Source of the DNA: Micromonospora_J zhanjiangensis
Lineage (GTDB): Bacteria; Actinomycetota; Actinomycetes; Mycobacteriales; Micromonosporaceae
NCBI RefSeq assembly: GCF_042650605.1
Contig: NZ_JBHSBN010000003.1
Span: forward strand, 248,001-312,000
Length of the DNA: 64,000 nt
Direction of reading: 5' to 3'
The notes below the pieces were generated by a model. It did no database searches and had not been told where the DNA came from. It worked only from the letters and a program-made list of their open reading frames with translations. How positions within the stretch are numbered: the first letter of the stretch is position 1; each line of letters starts with the position of its first letter. Positions 7,641 to 16,380 of the stretch are shown piece by piece. The translations under genes and the position numbers were made by a program.

Positions 7641-10600
7641 TCAGAGGAGGTGGAGGTCGCGGGCGCGGCGGACGGCTTCGCGGCGGCGGGAGGCGTCCAG
7701 TTTGCGGTAGATGTTGCGGACGTGGGTCTTGACGGTGTTGACCGAGAGCGACAGCTCGCCGGCGATCTCGACGTTGGACAGGATGCTCTGCAGGTAACGC
7801 AGCACGGTCAGTTCCCGGTCGGTCAACGGCTCGGCACCGGCCACGGTGACGGCGACGGTCCCCGCGCCCGCCGGCGGCGCCGGTGAGGTCTGGACGGCGA
7901 GCAGGTCGCTCAGGGTCGACCAGTACGCCGTGCCGGCGTCCAGTTGGGCGGCCAGCAGGTCCCGGGCCGGCGGGTCGGACCGGGTGAACACCCGCCGGTA
8001 GCCCTCCGGTTCGGCCAGCGCCAGGACCCGTTCCAGGGTGCCCGCCGCCCGCCGTCCGTCCCCCACCGCCCGGGCGGTCAGCGCGTCCAGCAGGCCGGCC
8101 GCCAGTCGTACCGGGGTCGGCGCCGCCGCGTCCGGCGCGTCCCAGTCGGGCAGGTTCCGGGCCGCGGCCACCGGGTCGCCGGCCCGCAGCTCGACCCGGG
8201 CCAGGGCGACGGCGAGGGGCTTGTCCGCCGTACGGTCCGGTGCCGGCGGCAGCACCGCCCGGGCCGCGGTCAGGTCGCCGTGCACGGTGTGCAGCTCGGC
8301 CTCCAACGCCAGCAGCAGGTGCGTCAGCAGGCGGGACCCCGGCGCCTCGACCGCAGGTTCCGACCGCTTGTCGGACGGCGGGAGGACGGCGGCGTCGGCT
8401 CCGGGTCGCCCCGCGGTGCCGGGTGCGAGGTGCTGGCGGGCGGCGCGTACCGCGCGGTGGGCGGCAGCCAGCTCACCGCGGTCGGCCAGCAGGCGGGCCC
8501 GTACCGCGTCGGTGAGCGCGGCGACCACGGGCCCGGTGCCGGCCGGTGGGGCCGCGGACGCGAGGTGGGCCTCGGCCTCGGCGGGCCGGTCCCGCTCCAC
8601 CGCGACCATCGCCAGGGCGAGGTGGGCGGGGGCGGAGTCGACGGGCCGGCCGTCCCGGCCCGGCGGCGACGTCAACGCGGCCCGGGCGGCCTGCTCGGCC
8701 ACGGTCAGGTCGCCGTACACGGCCCGGATCAGGGCCAACCGGCCGGCGCAGGCCAGCACCGCGCCGGCCGGTCCGGACCGGTCCGCCTCGGCCAGACCCC
8801 GGCTCAGCTCCCGTTCCGCGCCGGGCAGGTCACCCGCGTCCAGCCGGGCGGCACCCAGACCGGCGTGGCCGAGCGCCCGGGCCGGCCCGTCGGCGCCGGC
8901 CACGTCCAGCAGCCGGTGCGCCGTGATGGCCGTACCCTCCGGGTGGCCGCCGCGGACGGCGACACCGAGCCGCAACGCGGCGGCGATCAGCCGGCGCCGC
9001 CCGGCGGCCGACGAGGGCCCGACGCTCACCGGTGATCCGGCGCCCGTCGGGGGCCCGGCGCCCGACGACAGCCCGGCGCCCGTCGGGGGCCCGGCGCCCG
9101 TCGGGGGCCCGGCGCCCGTCGGGGGCCCGGCGCCCGTCGGGGGCCCGGCGCCCGTCGGGGGCCCGGCGCCCGTCGGGGGCCCGGCGTTCGTCGCGGGGTC
9201 GGCGAGGAGTTCGGCGGTCGTGGCGAGATCGCCGGCGCGCAGCCGGTCGGCGGCGGCGGCCAGGGCCAGCGCCGGGTCGGCGCGGAGCGCCTCCGCGGGC
9301 GGCAGCGGCGCGGGTGTGCCGTCCCCGGGCTCGTCCGTCGGGTACGCCAGTTCGGGCCAGTGCCCGGCCAGCACGGTGGTCGCCCGGAGCCAGTCCGTCG
9401 CCGCCAGCGCGTGCCGCAGCGCCTCGGCCGGCCGGCCGTCGGTCGCCGCCCGGTCGGCCGCCCGGCGGTGCAGGTCCCGCAGCTCGATCGCCGGTCGCCG
9501 ACGCAGCTCGGCGCGGAGCGCGTCGCCGAGCAGCCGGTGCAACCGGTACGCGGGTGGCCGGGCGCCGGTCGGGATGAGGAAACCGGTGAGCCGTACCGCC
9601 TCGGCCAGCAGGTGTTCCCCGTCGGGTCGGCCGGTCAGCGCGTCGAGCAGCCCGCCGGTGACCCGGTCGCAGACCGCGGCCCGGCACAACGCCTCCCGGA
9701 CCGGCTCGGGGAGCGCGCCGAGCACCTCCTCGGTCAGGTAACCGGCCACGTCCGGGTGGTCGCCGCCGAAGTCGACCGCCGACCGGGCCGGGTCCGGCTG
9801 GTCGCGGACCGCCAGCGCCGCCAGCCGTACGCCGGCCGGCCAGCCCTCGGTCCGGGCGGTCAGCGCGGCCGCCTGCTCCGGCGGCAGGGCCACCCCGTGC
9901 GCGGCCAGCAGTTCGGCGGTCTCGTCGGTCGTGCAGGCCAGGTCGGCGGCCCGCAGCTCGGTCAACTCGCCGCGCAGCCGTCGGCGGGGCAGGGCCAGCG
10001 GCGGTTCGGTCCGGGCGGCGACCACCAGCCGGAACCGGTCACCGGTGTGCCGCAGCAGGTGGTCCAGCGCATCGGCCAGCCCTCGGTCCGCGGCCCGGTC
10101 GAGGTCGTCCACCAGCAGCACCACCGGCTCCGGCGCCCGGCTCAGCCCGTCGGCCAGCTCGTCGAGGAACTCCCGCCGGTCGGCCGGACCACCGACGCCG
10201 GCCCGGTCGGCGACAGCGGACCCGGTCGCGGGACCGGTCAGCGCCACCCGCAGGTACGCGATCAGCCGGTCACCCGGGTCGCCGGCCGCCACCGTCAACC
10301 AGCCGGGCCTGCCGGTGCCGCCCCGCCGGTGGTCATCCCGCCGGTGGTCCGGACGCCGTGCCCGGCACCAGGCGGCGAGCAGGGTGGTCTTGCCCCAGCC
10401 GGCCGGCGCGCACAGCAGGGTGACCGGCCCGGTGACGCCCTCGTCGAGCCGCCGCAGCAACCGGGACCGGTCGACCAACGGCTCGGGCACCGGCGGTGGG
10501 GCGAGCTTCGCGGCGAGCAGCCGGGGCGTACGCCCAGCGCCGTCCGGGACCGGTCGACGGCCGGTCCGGTACGGCGGGACGACCCCCGTTGAACGGACCC

Positions 10601-10664
10601 GCCCCGCTCCGATCCGCCGGGCTGCGCGCTCGGGCACCCCTGGCCTCCCTCCCCCACCCGACAC
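7641..10664 (-). CDS. LAL-type (MalT-like) LuxR-family transcriptional regulator
   Basis: A 1007-aa regulator of the large ATP-binding LuxR type. After an N-terminal extension, PRLLAAKLAPPPVPEPLVDR leads into a STAND ATPase with Walker A APAGWGKTT (about residues 90-98) and Walker B VVLLVDDLDRA (about 175-185). A long helical/TPR-like middle contains a Pro/Thr/Gly minisatellite (about residues 494-541). The C-terminus is a LuxR helix-turn-helix (LTDRELTVLRYL ... LSVNTVKTHVRNIYRKL). Such proteins bind ATP and an inducer and activate nearby operons. It is divergent from the 10948-13736 group, which is its likely target. GTG at 10664 is the furthest start; the true one may be internal. Confidence 0.9.
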   Translation of the reverse strand: MSGGGGRPGVPERAARRIGAGRVRSTGVVPPYRTGRRPVPDGAGRTPRLLAAKLAPPPVPEPLVDRSRLLRRLDEGVTGPVTLLCAPAGWGKTTLLAAWCRARRPDHRRDDHRRGGTGRPGWLTVAAGDPGDRLIAYLRVALTGPATGSAVADRAGVGGPADRREFLDELADGLSRAPEPVVLLVDDLDRAADRGLADALDHLLRHTGDRFRLVVAARTEPPLALPRRRLRGELTELRAADLACTTDETAELLAAHGVALPPEQAAALTARTEGWPAGVRLAALAVRDQPDPARSAVDFGGDHPDVAGYLTEEVLGALPEPVREALCRAAVCDRVTGGLLDALTGRPDGEHLLAEAVRLTGFLIPTGARPPAYRLHRLLGDALRAELRRRPAIELRDLHRRAADRAATDGRPAEALRHALAATDWLRATTVLAGHWPELAYPTDEPGDGTPAPLPPAEALRADPALALAAAADRLRAGDLATTAELLADPATNAGPPTGAGPPTGAGPPTGAGPPTGAGPPTGAGPPTGAGLSSGAGPPTGAGSPVSVGPSSAAGRRRLIAAALRLGVAVRGGHPEGTAITAHRLLDVAGADGPARALGHAGLGAARLDAGDLPGAERELSRGLAEADRSGPAGAVLACAGRLALIRAVYGDLTVAEQAARAALTSPPGRDGRPVDSAPAHLALAMVAVERDRPAEAEAHLASAAPPAGTGPVVAALTDAVRARLLADRGELAAAHRAVRAARQHLAPGTAGRPGADAAVLPPSDKRSEPAVEAPGSRLLTHLLLALEAELHTVHGDLTAARAVLPPAPDRTADKPLAVALARVELRAGDPVAAARNLPDWDAPDAAAPTPVRLAAGLLDALTARAVGDGRRAAGTLERVLALAEPEGYRRVFTRSDPPARDLLAAQLDAGTAYWSTLSDLLAVQTSPAPPAGAGTVAVTVAGAEPLTDRELTVLRYLQSILSNVEIAGELSLSVNTVKTHVRNIYRKLDASRRREAVRRARDLHLL
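9041..9184. repeat. 18-bp in-frame minisatellite, 8 copies, within the LAL gene
   Basis: The unit CGCCCGTCGGGGGCCCGG is repeated eight times head to tail. Copies 1 and 3-8 are identical; copy 2 (9059-9076) is degenerate. Each unit encodes six residues (GPPTGA-type) on the minus strand, so copy-number changes keep the frame. It forms a linker between the ATPase and the helical region. Confidence 0.95.
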
Positions 10665-10839
10665 CGGTGTCCCCCGGCCGCGCCCGCTTACCCGCGTCGG
10701 CGGACTTCACCCCGTCGGAGGGAGCCGAAATCACCCGCCGACCGGTCAACCTGTGCCGGGAGGGGGTCCCGGTCCGGCGGGACGGTAGCCCGGGTCCGGC
10801 GGGCGCGGGTGGCCCGGGGTCCACCGGAACGGGTCGGAA

Positions 10840-10911
10840 CCACCGGCCGGGACAGGACCACCGGCCGGGACAGGACCACGGACCGGGACAGCGCCACCGG
10901 CCGGGCGAGGA
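10840..10911. repeat. 18-bp tandem repeat, 4 copies, in the LAL/ADH intergenic region
   Basis: The unit CCACCGGCCGGGACAGGA occurs exactly twice (10840-10857 and 10858-10875) and then twice more with changes (10876-10893 and 10894-10911). It lies in the divergent gap between the LAL regulator start and the 10948 gene. It may be a binding-site array for the LAL protein or a neutral minisatellite. Confidence 0.85.
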
Positions 10912-10947
10912 CGGGCGGACGAGGGTGGTGGGACGACGCGGGGGTGG

Positions 10948-11358
10948 GTGCCGATGGGATGGATGACGAGGTCGGCCGCGGCCGCCGCGGTGACCGCGGG
11001 CGGCGCCGCCGTCGGCCGGGCGCTGGCCGGGCGGGGTCTGGGCAGTTGGCCGGTGAGCCGCCCCACCGACCGGGACGGGCACTGGCAGGTGGTCACGGTG
11101 GGCCGGTCCCCGGCGGAACTGGCACCCGGCGGGCGGCTGCCCGAGCCGTTGGCCCGGCTCGGCGACGCGGTCGAGGTACGGCTGCGCCCGGCGCCCGGTG
11201 ACCGGGGCACCGAGATCGCGGTACGGCTGCGGGACGGCGAACCGCGCGCGCTGACCGGCTTGGCCATCCAGGTCACCGGGGACGACCCGCGGCTGGCGAT
11301 CCGCACCGCGCTGCGGTTGACCAAGCAGTGGGCCGAGACCGGCGAGGTGCTGTATTGA
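10948..11358 (+). CDS. Small conserved-looking protein upstream of the zinc alcohol dehydrogenase
   Basis: A 136-aa hypothetical. An Ala-rich N-terminus (RSAAAAAVTAGGAAVGRALAGRG), possibly a weak membrane anchor, is followed by a compact domain with WQVVTVGRSPAELAP, LPEPLARLGDAVEVRLRPAP and GTEIAVRLRD. This resembles the back half of an SRPBCC-type fold. GTG at 10948 is used; ATGs at 10954 and 10963 are alternatives. Its stop overlaps the TTG start of the dehydrogenase (TTGA), implying coupled translation and a shared role. Function unknown. Confidence 0.65.
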   Translation: MPMGWMTRSAAAAAVTAGGAAVGRALAGRGLGSWPVSRPTDRDGHWQVVTVGRSPAELAPGGRLPEPLARLGDAVEVRLRPAPGDRGTEIAVRLRDGEPRALTGLAIQVTGDDPRLAIRTALRLTKQWAETGEVLY

Positions 11359-12539
11359 AGGCGCTGTGCTGGGTCGGCGCCGACCAGTTGGCGGTCGAGC
11401 GGATCCCCGACCCGGGCCTGCGCAACGCCCAGGACGTCATCGTCAAGGTGCGGCAGAGCGTCACCTGCGGGTCGGACCTGCACCTGCTCGGCGGGCACGT
11501 GCCGTTCATGCAGACCGGGGACGTGCTCGGCCACGAGTTCGTCGGTGAGGTGGTCGAGGTGGGCCGGGCGGTACGCCGGCACCGGGTCGGCGACCGGGTG
11601 GTGGTGTGCTCGTTCATCGCCTGCGGCCAGTGCTGGTTCTGCCGGCACGGCCTCTTCTCCTGCTGCGACAACGGCAACACCAGCCCTGGCATCACCGAGC
11701 TGGCCTGGGGACACGCGCCCGGCGGGTGTTTCGGCTACTCGGCCGCGCTGGGCGGTTTCGCCGGCAGCCACGCCGAGTACGTCCGGGTGCCGTACGCCGA
11801 CCAGGGCGCGTTCCGGGTGCCGGACGAGGTCACCGACGACCGGGCCCTGTTCGCCTCGGACGCCGCCCCGACCGGCTGGATGGGCGCCGACCTGGGCGGC
11901 GTACGCCCCGGCGACGTGGTCGCGGTCTGGGGCGCCGGCGCGGTCGGCCAGCTCGCGGCCCAGGCGGCGGTCCTGCTCGGCGCCGACCGGGTGATCGTGA
12001 TCGACCGGTACGACTACCGGCTGGCCATGGTCCGCCGGCACCTCGGCGCGGACACGATCGACTACCGGTCCGCCGACATCGGCGCGGAGTTGCGGGAACG
12101 CACCGGCGGACGCGGACCGGACGTGTGCATCGAGGCGGTGGGCCTGGCCGCCGAGGACACCGGGACCCGGTTCCTCTACGACCAGGTACGCCAGCAGCTA
12201 CGGATCGAGGCCGACCGCCCGGTCGCGGTACGCGAGGCGATCCACGCCTGCCGCAAGGGTGGCACCGTCTTCGTCCTCGGCATGTTCACCGGTTTCGTCG
12301 ACAGGTTCCCGCTCGGCGCGCTGATGAACAAGGGGCTGACCGTCCGCGGCGCGCAGCAGCACGGGCAGCGCTACATCCCGATGCTGCTGGGCCGGATGGC
12401 CCGGGACGAGCTGCGTACCGAGCACCTGGCCACCCACCGGCTGCCGTTGGACCGGGCGTCCGACGGGTACGCGCTGTTCCGCGACCGGGCGGACGACTGC
12501 GTACGGGCGGTCTTCGAGCCCGGTGACCGGGCCGGTTGA
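11355..12539 (+). CDS. Zinc-dependent alcohol dehydrogenase (formaldehyde-dehydrogenase-like MDR)
   Basis: A 394-aa medium-chain dehydrogenase. Catalytic-zinc ligands are in TCGSDLHLLGGH and GHEFVGEVVEVG. The structural-zinc Cys cluster is in CGQCWFCRHGLFSCCDN. The NAD-binding Rossmann motif is VWGAGAVGQLAAQAA. The length and the extended central region suit the glutathione-independent formaldehyde-dehydrogenase-like branch rather than simple ADHs. The TTG at 11355 overlaps the previous stop by 4 bp; an ATG at 11328 would add nine residues inside the upstream gene. A reductase of the saccharopine-dehydrogenase fold follows 24 bp later, suggesting one operon. Substrate unknown. Confidence 0.88.
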   Translation: MKALCWVGADQLAVERIPDPGLRNAQDVIVKVRQSVTCGSDLHLLGGHVPFMQTGDVLGHEFVGEVVEVGRAVRRHRVGDRVVVCSFIACGQCWFCRHGLFSCCDNGNTSPGITELAWGHAPGGCFGYSAALGGFAGSHAEYVRVPYADQGAFRVPDEVTDDRALFASDAAPTGWMGADLGGVRPGDVVAVWGAGAVGQLAAQAAVLLGADRVIVIDRYDYRLAMVRRHLGADTIDYRSADIGAELRERTGGRGPDVCIEAVGLAAEDTGTRFLYDQVRQQLRIEADRPVAVREAIHACRKGGTVFVLGMFTGFVDRFPLGALMNKGLTVRGAQQHGQRYIPMLLGRMARDELRTEHLATHRLPLDRASDGYALFRDRADDCVRAVFEPGDRAG

Positions 12540-12563
12540 CCTGCCGGATGGGAGACTCGGCGG

Positions 12564-13736
12564 ATGCCCACCGATCGCGAGTACGACGTCGTCCTGTTCG
12601 GTGCCACCGGCTTCACCGGCGGCCTGACCGCGCGTTACCTGGCCGGGCACGCGCCGGCCGGGCTGCGCTGGGCGCTCGCCGGTCGGGATCCGGCCCGGCT
12701 GGCGGCGGTCCGCGACGCGCTCGCCGCGATCGACCCGGCCCACGCCGGCCTGCCGCTGCTGACCGCGGACGTCACCGACCCGGACTCGCTGCGTCGGATC
12801 GCCGAGGCCAGCCGGGTGGTGGTCAGCACGGTCGGCCCCTACCAGCGGTACGGCGAGCCGCTGGTGGCCGCGTGCGCCCGGGCCGGCACGGACTACGCCG
12901 ACATCGCCGGCGAGCCGGAGTTCGTCGACCTGATGTACGTGCGGCACCACGCCGAGGCGGTCCGCACCGGGGCGCGACTGGTGCACGCCTGCGGCTTCGA
13001 CTCGGTGCCGCACGACCTCGGGGTGTACTTCACGGTGCGGCAACTGCCGGCGGACGTACCGCTGACGGTGGCCGGCTATGTCCGGGCCGGTGCCCGGTTC
13101 TCGGCCGGGACGTACCGGTCGGCGCTCGGCGCGATCGCCCGGCGCCGGGAGACCGGCGCCGCGGCGCAGGCCCGCCGGGAGGTCGAGCCGTGGCCGGCGG
13201 ACCGCCGGGTCCGGGCCGTGCCCGGCCGGCCCGGCCGGGTGCCGGTGGCGGACGGGTGGGCACTGCCGCTGCCCACCATCGACCCGCAGATCGTCCGCCG
13301 GTCGGCCGCGGCGCTGGACCGGTACGGCCCGGACTTCCGCTACTCGCACTACGCGGTGTTCCGCCGGTTGCCGACGGTGGTGGCCGGGGTGGCCGGGCTG
13401 GGGGTGCTGGCCGCGCTGGTCCGGGTGCCGCCGGCCCGGGACTGGCTGATGGGCCGGTCGAGCCCGGGCCAGGGGCCGTCCGCCGAACGCCGGGCGAGGA
13501 GCTGGTTCACCGTCCGGTTCGTCGGCACCGGCGGCGGCCGGCGGGTGGTGACCGAGGTCGCCGGCGGCGACCCGGGGTACGACGAGACGGCGAAGATGCT
13601 CGCCGAGACGGCGTTGAGCCTGGCCCTGGACGACCTGCCGCCGACGGCGGGCCAGGTCACCACGGCGGTGGCGATGGGTGACGCGCTCACCGACCGGCTG
13701 GTCCGCGCCGGGCTGGACTTCCGCGTGGTGCGGTGA
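12564..13736 (+). CDS. Saccharopine-dehydrogenase-fold reductase (trans-acting enoyl-reductase-like)
   Basis: A 390-aa protein with an N-terminal NAD(P)-binding Rossmann domain (DVVLFGATGFTGGLTARYLA, residues 8-27), then the family motifs VVVSTVGPYQRYGEPLVAAC, GTDYADIAGE and LVHACGFDSVPHDLG. These are the marks of the saccharopine dehydrogenase-like family that includes mycobacterial trans-acting enoyl reductases. Such enzymes reduce C=C bonds of lipid or polyketide intermediates, though many members have no known substrate. It is 24 bp after the alcohol dehydrogenase and probably in the same operon. Confidence 0.85.
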   Translation: MPTDREYDVVLFGATGFTGGLTARYLAGHAPAGLRWALAGRDPARLAAVRDALAAIDPAHAGLPLLTADVTDPDSLRRIAEASRVVVSTVGPYQRYGEPLVAACARAGTDYADIAGEPEFVDLMYVRHHAEAVRTGARLVHACGFDSVPHDLGVYFTVRQLPADVPLTVAGYVRAGARFSAGTYRSALGAIARRRETGAAAQARREVEPWPADRRVRAVPGRPGRVPVADGWALPLPTIDPQIVRRSAAALDRYGPDFRYSHYAVFRRLPTVVAGVAGLGVLAALVRVPPARDWLMGRSSPGQGPSAERRARSWFTVRFVGTGGGRRVVTEVAGGDPGYDETAKMLAETALSLALDDLPPTAGQVTTAVAMGDALTDRLVRAGLDFRVVR

Positions 13737-13926
13737 AACCACTACTCAGACCCCGACGCGGGTAACCGCTTCCCTACTCTGGCCGGACCTCGATGGTCAC
13801 CGATTTCCGTGCGTCGCGTTCCCCGGAATCCCGGCCCGGCGGGCGCGTCGCTGGCCGACTCCGCCCCGAACGTGAAATGCTCGTAGTCACCGCGTAGCCG
13901 GTTGGCTACTTTCAGCTATCGCTGGG

Positions 13927-14790
13927 ATGGGGTGCACGTTGGCGCGGATGACCCTGCCTAAACCGGACACGGTGTTGCCGAGCGAATCGTCCGAGGCCGG
14001 ATCGACCCGGTTGCACCTCCTCGTCACCGCCGAGGCCGTCGCCGATCCGGCGGATCCGTCGGACGCACCCCGGTCCGCCGTGGGCATCAGCACCGACCCG
14101 GTCCGGCCGGGCTGGATCCGGCTGCATCCGCTCGACCCGGACGACCGCATCCGCCCGTACGACATCGTCACGGTCGACGCGCGGCGGCCGGCGGCACCCC
14201 CGGATCCGGAGATCTGGCGACCGACCCCCCGGACGTTACGGGTCAGCCATCACCTCAAGCAGTGGCGGCTGCGCCAGCGGTGGCTCGACCCGCACGTCGA
14301 AGGCTCGATGTGCGAACTCGAACGACGTTCCGGTCCACCGCCCGTGCCACGGTCGCTGGCCCTGGTCCGCCCGCGCGAGGTGACCGCCCTGGAGATCGAT
14401 CCGCAACCGGGTCTCACCGCCGGGCAGTGGCGCCGGCCGGGCCACCACCGGTGGCTGCCGACCGCACCGGGCCGGCCGGTCCCGGCGGGCGGACCACCAC
14501 CCCCGACGGCCGGGCCGGCCCGGTTCCGTGGCGCCTACCGCTACCGGTGCCACGAACCCGGCTGCCCCGGACACCGGCAACGGATCCTCGACCGCGAGTT
14601 CGTGGCGTTGCAGCAGCGGCTGGCCGAACTGCCCGACGACCGGTTGCGGCGGGCCCTGGAGAACACCTTCCTGACCCGGCTCTGCGGTCCGGACCGGGCC
14701 ACCGCCTTCTACGTCGGCACCCGGACCGACCGACCGGGCGGCTTCCGGGTGCTCGGCGTCTACTGGCCGTTGCGAGCGAGTGGGCACTAG
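13927..14790 (+). CDS. Hypothetical protein with a Cys/His motif (YRCHEPGCPGH)
   Basis: A 287-aa protein I cannot assign. The N-terminal half is mainly beta with a short OB-like stretch (LDPDDRIRPYDIVTVDARRP). The second half carries YRYRCHEPGCPGHRQRILD around residues 206-224, a Cys-x4-5-Cys-x2-His pattern that could bind zinc. A helix (FVALQQRLAEL) and a conserved-looking C-terminus FYVGTRTDRPGGFRVLGVYW follow. The pattern recalls proteins in which a zinc-knuckle segment precedes an acidic helix. ATG at 13927 is used; ATG at 13948 is equally possible, and neither has a good ribosome-binding site. Standalone gene. Confidence 0.65.
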   Translation: MGCTLARMTLPKPDTVLPSESSEAGSTRLHLLVTAEAVADPADPSDAPRSAVGISTDPVRPGWIRLHPLDPDDRIRPYDIVTVDARRPAAPPDPEIWRPTPRTLRVSHHLKQWRLRQRWLDPHVEGSMCELERRSGPPPVPRSLALVRPREVTALEIDPQPGLTAGQWRRPGHHRWLPTAPGRPVPAGGPPPPTAGPARFRGAYRYRCHEPGCPGHRQRILDREFVALQQRLAELPDDRLRRALENTFLTRLCGPDRATAFYVGTRTDRPGGFRVLGVYWPLRASGH

Positions 14791-14924
14791 CGCACCCAAC
14801 CGTTCACAGTCCAGCGTTACCACCGGACGCTCCTCGTCTCACCCGCTCACGCGGTGCGAGGTTGACGCTTCACCGACCACCGCGCGTCCTGACCGGTGGC
14901 ACAACTGGGAGGCCGATGTCGGGG

Positions 14925-15596
14925 CTACTCGACCGGGGCGGGATGGTAGCCGGTGGCCCGCTCCTGACCGGACAGTTCGCCGATGGCGCGCATGATCTCG
15001 TCGGTGACCTCCCGTCGGGCGCGCGCCGAGGCCGCCTCGCCGTGCCGGTGGGCGAAGTCCAGCGGCGGGCCGAACCGCAGCGTGACCGGTCGGATCCGCG
15101 GCCAACGCCGACCCACCGGCAGGATCTGCTCGGTGCCGGCCAGCGCCACCGGCAGCACCGGCGCCCGGGAGGTCATGGCCAGCCAGGCGACCCCGGTCCG
15201 TCCCCTGTGCAGTCGGCCGTCCAGGGACCGGGTGCCCTCGGGGTAGATGCCGAACATCCGCCCGTCGGCGAGCACCTCCACCGCCGCGTCCAGCGCCCGC
15301 AGCGCCGAGCGGTTGGCGCCCCGGCGTACCGGCACCGAGCCGATGGCGGTGAAGAACGCCCGGGTCAGTCGGCCCTTGAGCCCCCGACCGGTGAAGTACT
15401 CGGCCTTGGCCAGGAACACCACCGGCCGCGGGGTGAGCAGCGGGATGACCACGCTGTCCACGAAGGACAGGTGATTGCTGGCCAGGATCACCGGGCCTTT
15501 CGCCGGGACCTGCTCCCGGCCCAGCACGGTCGGCCGGTACAGCAACCGGGCCAGCGGGGCGAGCACGCCCCGTACCACCGGATCGAGGAGGGTCAC
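14925..15596 (-). CDS. 1-acyl-sn-glycerol-3-phosphate acyltransferase (PlsC family)
   Basis: A 223-aa lysophospholipid acyltransferase. The catalytic HX4D motif is SNHLSFVDSV (about residues 40-49). FFTAIGSVPVRRG and FGIYPEGTRSLDGRLHRG (EGTR, acyl-acceptor binding) follow in the usual order, then PVLPVALAG. It should acylate lysophosphatidate in phospholipid synthesis at the inner membrane face. A TATAGT -10 box ends only 8 nt before the GTG, so the mRNA is probably leaderless. It is divergent from a TetR gene, with a palindromic operator between the two. Confidence 0.9.
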   Translation of the reverse strand: MTLLDPVVRGVLAPLARLLYRPTVLGREQVPAKGPVILASNHLSFVDSVVIPLLTPRPVVFLAKAEYFTGRGLKGRLTRAFFTAIGSVPVRRGANRSALRALDAAVEVLADGRMFGIYPEGTRSLDGRLHRGRTGVAWLAMTSRAPVLPVALAGTEQILPVGRRWPRIRPVTLRFGPPLDFAHRHGEAASARARREVTDEIMRAIGELSGQERATGYHPAPVE

Positions 15597-15603
15597 GGGG
15601 GTG

Positions 15604-15655
15604 ACTATAGCGTCCGAACGGTCGTTCGTTAAGTTGCCGTCGAGGTCGCTATAGT
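15604..15655. promoter_or_regulatory. Divergent leaderless promoters flanking a TetR-type operator
   Basis: The minus strand has -35 TTAACG (15632-15627), a 17-bp spacer and -10 TATAGT (15609-15604) for plsC. The plus strand has -10 TATAGT at 15650-15655, 6 nt before the tetR GTG. Between them lies the near-palindrome CGAACGGTCGTTCG (15615-15628), inside the plsC spacer. This layout suits TetR repressing both genes. The regulator assignment is inferred from position. Confidence 0.6.
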
Positions 15656-15661
15656 GAGCCG

Positions 15662-16351
15662 GTGAGTCCCCGCGTCTCGGTCGCCGCCGCCCGCCGCACC
15701 CGGGCGGCGATCGTCGACCGCGGCGTCGAGGTCGCCTCCCGGGAGGGGCTGGAAGGGCTGACCATCGGCCGACTCGCCGACGACCTGGCGATGAGCAAGT
15801 CCGGGCTGCTGGGGCACTTCGGCTCCAAGGAGAAACTGCAGCTGGTCGTCCTCGACCGGGCCGCGGAGATCTTCTGGCGGGAGGTGTGGGAGCCGGTGGC
15901 CGACCGGCCCGCCGGGTTGGCCCGGCTGCGCGCCGTCTGCGGGTCCTGGATCGGCTACCTGGAACGCGGCGTGTTCCCCGGCGGTTGTTTCTTCATCGCC
16001 GCCACCGCCGAGTTCGACGACCGACCCGGCCCGGTCCGGGACGCGGTCGCCGAGTACGCCCGGCGCTGGCAGCGCGAGCTGTCCTGGCAGATCCAGCGGG
16101 CCGTGACGGCCGGTGAACTGGATCCACGCACGGATCCCGACCAGGTGGTGTTCGAGCTGATCGGTATCGTGACGGCGGTCAACCAGACCCGGCAACTGCA
16201 CCGCGACCCGGCCGCGCCGCAGCGGGGCCGCCGGGCGGTGGACCGCCTGCTGGACCACTTCTCCGCCCCGGCCGGCGCGGGTGCCCCCGCAGGCACGGTC
16301 GGGCCGCCCTCCGGTCCGACCGACCCAGCCGTGGGCGGGGCGCCGGGTTGA
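15662..16351 (+). CDS. TetR/AcrR-family transcriptional regulator
   Basis: A 229-aa TetR-type repressor. The N-terminal helix-turn-helix is RTRAAIVDRGVEVASREG followed by LTIGRLADDLAMSKSGLLGH and FGSKEKLQL. The C-terminal part (WEPVADRPAGLARLRAVCGS, FPGGCFFIAATAEFDDRPG) belongs to the YcdC-like ligand-binding branch. The C-terminus has a Pro/Gly-rich tail. The GTG start lies at the likely transcription start, so translation is probably leaderless. It is divergent from plsC, which is the probable target. Its stop overlaps a possible TTG start of the following MerR-clamp gene. Confidence 0.9.
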   Translation: MSPRVSVAAARRTRAAIVDRGVEVASREGLEGLTIGRLADDLAMSKSGLLGHFGSKEKLQLVVLDRAAEIFWREVWEPVADRPAGLARLRAVCGSWIGYLERGVFPGGCFFIAATAEFDDRPGPVRDAVAEYARRWQRELSWQIQRAVTAGELDPRTDPDQVVFELIGIVTAVNQTRQLHRDPAAPQRGRRAVDRLLDHFSAPAGAGAPAGTVGPPSGPTDPAVGGAPG

Positions 16352-16380
16352 CCCTCGACCAGGTCGAGACCACAGGATCG

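Noticed and set aside
9041..9184. CRISPR-like regular repeat array
   Set aside because: Units are 18 bp, contiguous without spacers and in frame inside a gene; it is a coding minisatellite.
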